64,000 bases of DNA from the NCBI GenBank assembly GCA_030141605.1, contig JAQGDQ010000015.1, forward strand, positions 845,001-909,000, in the 5' to 3' direction. Position numbers and translations under genes: made by a program. This stretch comes from Tubiluchus corallicola. Its lineage: Eukaryota; Priapulida; Priapulimorpha; Priapulimorphida; Tubiluchidae. The notes below the pieces were generated by a model. That model searched no databases, was not told the DNA's origin, and was given only the letters and a program-made list of their open reading frames with translations. Numbering within the stretch: position 1 is the stretch's first letter; each line of letters opens with the position of its first letter. Shown one piece after another: positions 62,252 to 64,000 of this stretch.

Positions 62252-64000
62252 ACTCCAAACAATTGAATGGAATAGATGAGAAAAAGGATGTATGTGTAGC
62301 AGAAGGCTTAAATATGCATATGTTCTTAAAAGCGTACATGACCAGTTAAGACAGTAAATCTCCATTCAAGCGAATGAATAACTGGCTGATAAGATGGGAT
62401 TTAAAGTTCGAAAAAATCACAACATGAATGGCGTTCACGAATTAAAACGGAAAGAAAAATTGGCAGGACATGCTGCTGTTCACATACTAGGCGAAGCGGC
62501 ACTAAACGATGATTTACTGGAATCTAGATCAGTATCAAGCCATCGAATTTTCTCGTCTTTTACATGCGTAAGTCGAGCTAGTCATACTTGCATGCAAATG
62601 ACAGATACATTCAGAAAGCCTGAATCTAATCACAATGAGATTTCACAGCCACGGAACAGCCTCTCCCGGAGGAGTCGTAATGAAAAATGTCCCAAAGCAT
62701 CAGCCATGCTCAAATTGACAAAAGCCACTACATGTATATGATTCATCAGGAGAAGTCAGCAACCAGTTCCGCTTCTGTGAACTCGGGGAGATTTTTGCAA
62801 GAGGAAGTGACGTGACATGCGTGTACTTCTTTTAACTGCAGCTTGATTCAGACGTGATTGACATAAGAAAGACGCAACTTCGAACAACACGCAGGCATTT
62901 TTTATGAAAGAAATGACTCTATATAGTTGCAGCTTCATGCATGGACTTTAAGTGATCCAGAATATAGGAACGATGGACGTTGTTAATCAATGTTTATCAG
63001 GCCAAAAGAAATGGTCACAAAGTGTAGGGTACCATGGTTTTTTAATAAAGCAAACATAAAGAGCACTGGTAGATCTACAATAATTGGCAAATGGATATAT
63101 GTATGTATGACATTTCTGGGTGGAACACATGTATGGAAGATATTCGTGTTTAAAATAAACTTGCAATCTAGACTCTAGAGTAGATCCATGGCACCACTAG
63201 CTATGACTTTGCGGTATACAAGTGTACGCGTTATAATTAGGCAATTTTAGCACTAATTACGTCCTACGTGTTGATTTGGAGTCGAGAGCAAATCTATATA
63301 GTCCACAAAACAGTATCCCAAACACTGATATCAATCAAAGTATCTTGATATGAACGAATTACAATAGGTGCAATACTATAATACTGCAATAAGGTTAAGA
63401 GTTAAGGCTTTACTTAAGGCTTATTTGCTATTAGACAGCTTTTTTGCCTTTCGTCTGCGGCTGCGTTAGATACCTGCTACATACTAGATTTGATGCATCA
63501 CGCATACATGAAAATGAAATGACACAAAAGTAGCGACTTGACACCATGATACGCTTCACGCTGCTGCTGCAGGGGCAAATGTTTCAGCCAACGACTCTAT
63601 TGAAATTGCGAGCAACCCACGCTATCTCGTTCAAATAACGCACATATTTAGTAATTTGGCAGTAATTTCGAGTAATAACACACAGTAGAGAATACTATGA
63701 AGGGCTTATTAGCTCAACGTGACTGCTTGCTGCTGTCATTAAACAGTTTTCATCCCCGTAGCTAATACAACGGCTAAATGTTCCAGAGCTAGTTTGACGA
63801 GTTTTTTCTTTATCACTGGCAACTAGACCAATAATATAAAATTATTATGATGGGTTAAAAACGTTGCAAACTCTGGGACAGCCGAAAGGGTCAAAAGTCA
63901 CTTAGTTTGGCCATCGGCTAATTTACAATTGGTAAGCGTTTTTGTTCGTGCAAAATAAATTTAACAAAAATAGCGTAGGTCAGCAAACAATTTGAAGAGG
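62252..64000. other. Intergenic sequence, nothing recognised
   Basis: The 115-codon ORF at 62394-62741 has mixed composition (RRSRNEKCPKASAMLKLTKA) but no known domain or splice support. The rest is AT-rich with no feature supported. Confidence 0.3.

Overview
This window is animal (metazoan) nuclear DNA. It is AT-rich, has spliced genes with GT-AG introns, long microsatellites and many decayed transposons, and shows nothing prokaryotic. The two recognisable host genes are conserved animal families, and the repeat mix (CR1/L2- and I/Jockey-like LINEs, a Penelope-type remnant, tRNA-derived SINEs, pogo-like MITEs) suggests a non-vertebrate animal. I cannot name the phylum from sequence alone.

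Layout. 1-16.8 kb is intergenic. It holds two tRNA-headed SINE-like insertions, (GA)n/(CT)n/(CA)n/(ATC)n simple repeats, a 0.94-kb DNA element with terminal inverted repeats, a short inverted-repeat element and palindromes, with no gene I can support. 16.87-17.33 kb is a minus-strand 3' fragment of a CR1/L2-like LINE, ending about 180 bp before the start codon of the first host gene. 17.5-18.9 kb (plus) is a complete two-exon heparan-sulfate 6-O-sulfotransferase gene with a possible overlapping upstream ORF. 22.2-24.1 kb holds two further plus-strand LINE remnants. 26.04-26.6 kb is a diverged 60-bp minisatellite with a palindromic core.

31.0-45.5 kb (minus) is a large gene of the ZSWIM4/5/6 family. 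Sixteen consecutive coding exons join in one frame to 991 residues, from just before the SWIM zinc finger to the natural C-terminus; the N-terminal exon was not found. The 27.3-31.0 kb stretch is probably its 3' UTR or downstream flank. Its introns carry a pogo-like MITE and a partial second copy.

45.7-57 kb has orphan open stretches, a 280-bp (TA)n(CA)n tract, a two-copy tandem duplication and a Penelope-type GIY-YIG fragment. 57.26-62.21 kb is a nearly whole but inactivated LINE on the minus strand (ORF1 with zinc knuckles; ORF2 with endonuclease and reverse transcriptase). Its ORF1 carries a GATA-like CX2C-X16-CX2C finger. 62.2-64 kb is empty of recognisable features.

The host genes are functionally unrelated: one modifies heparan sulfate in the Golgi, the other is a SWIM-domain protein whose relatives are linked to cullin-type ubiquitin ligases. 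No new multi-gene system is visible. The most unusual signals are the LINE ORF1 zinc finger, the palindromic minisatellite, the SINE pair sharing a tail behind different tRNA-like heads, and the shared hairpin-plus-simple-repeat ends of four LINE insertions.
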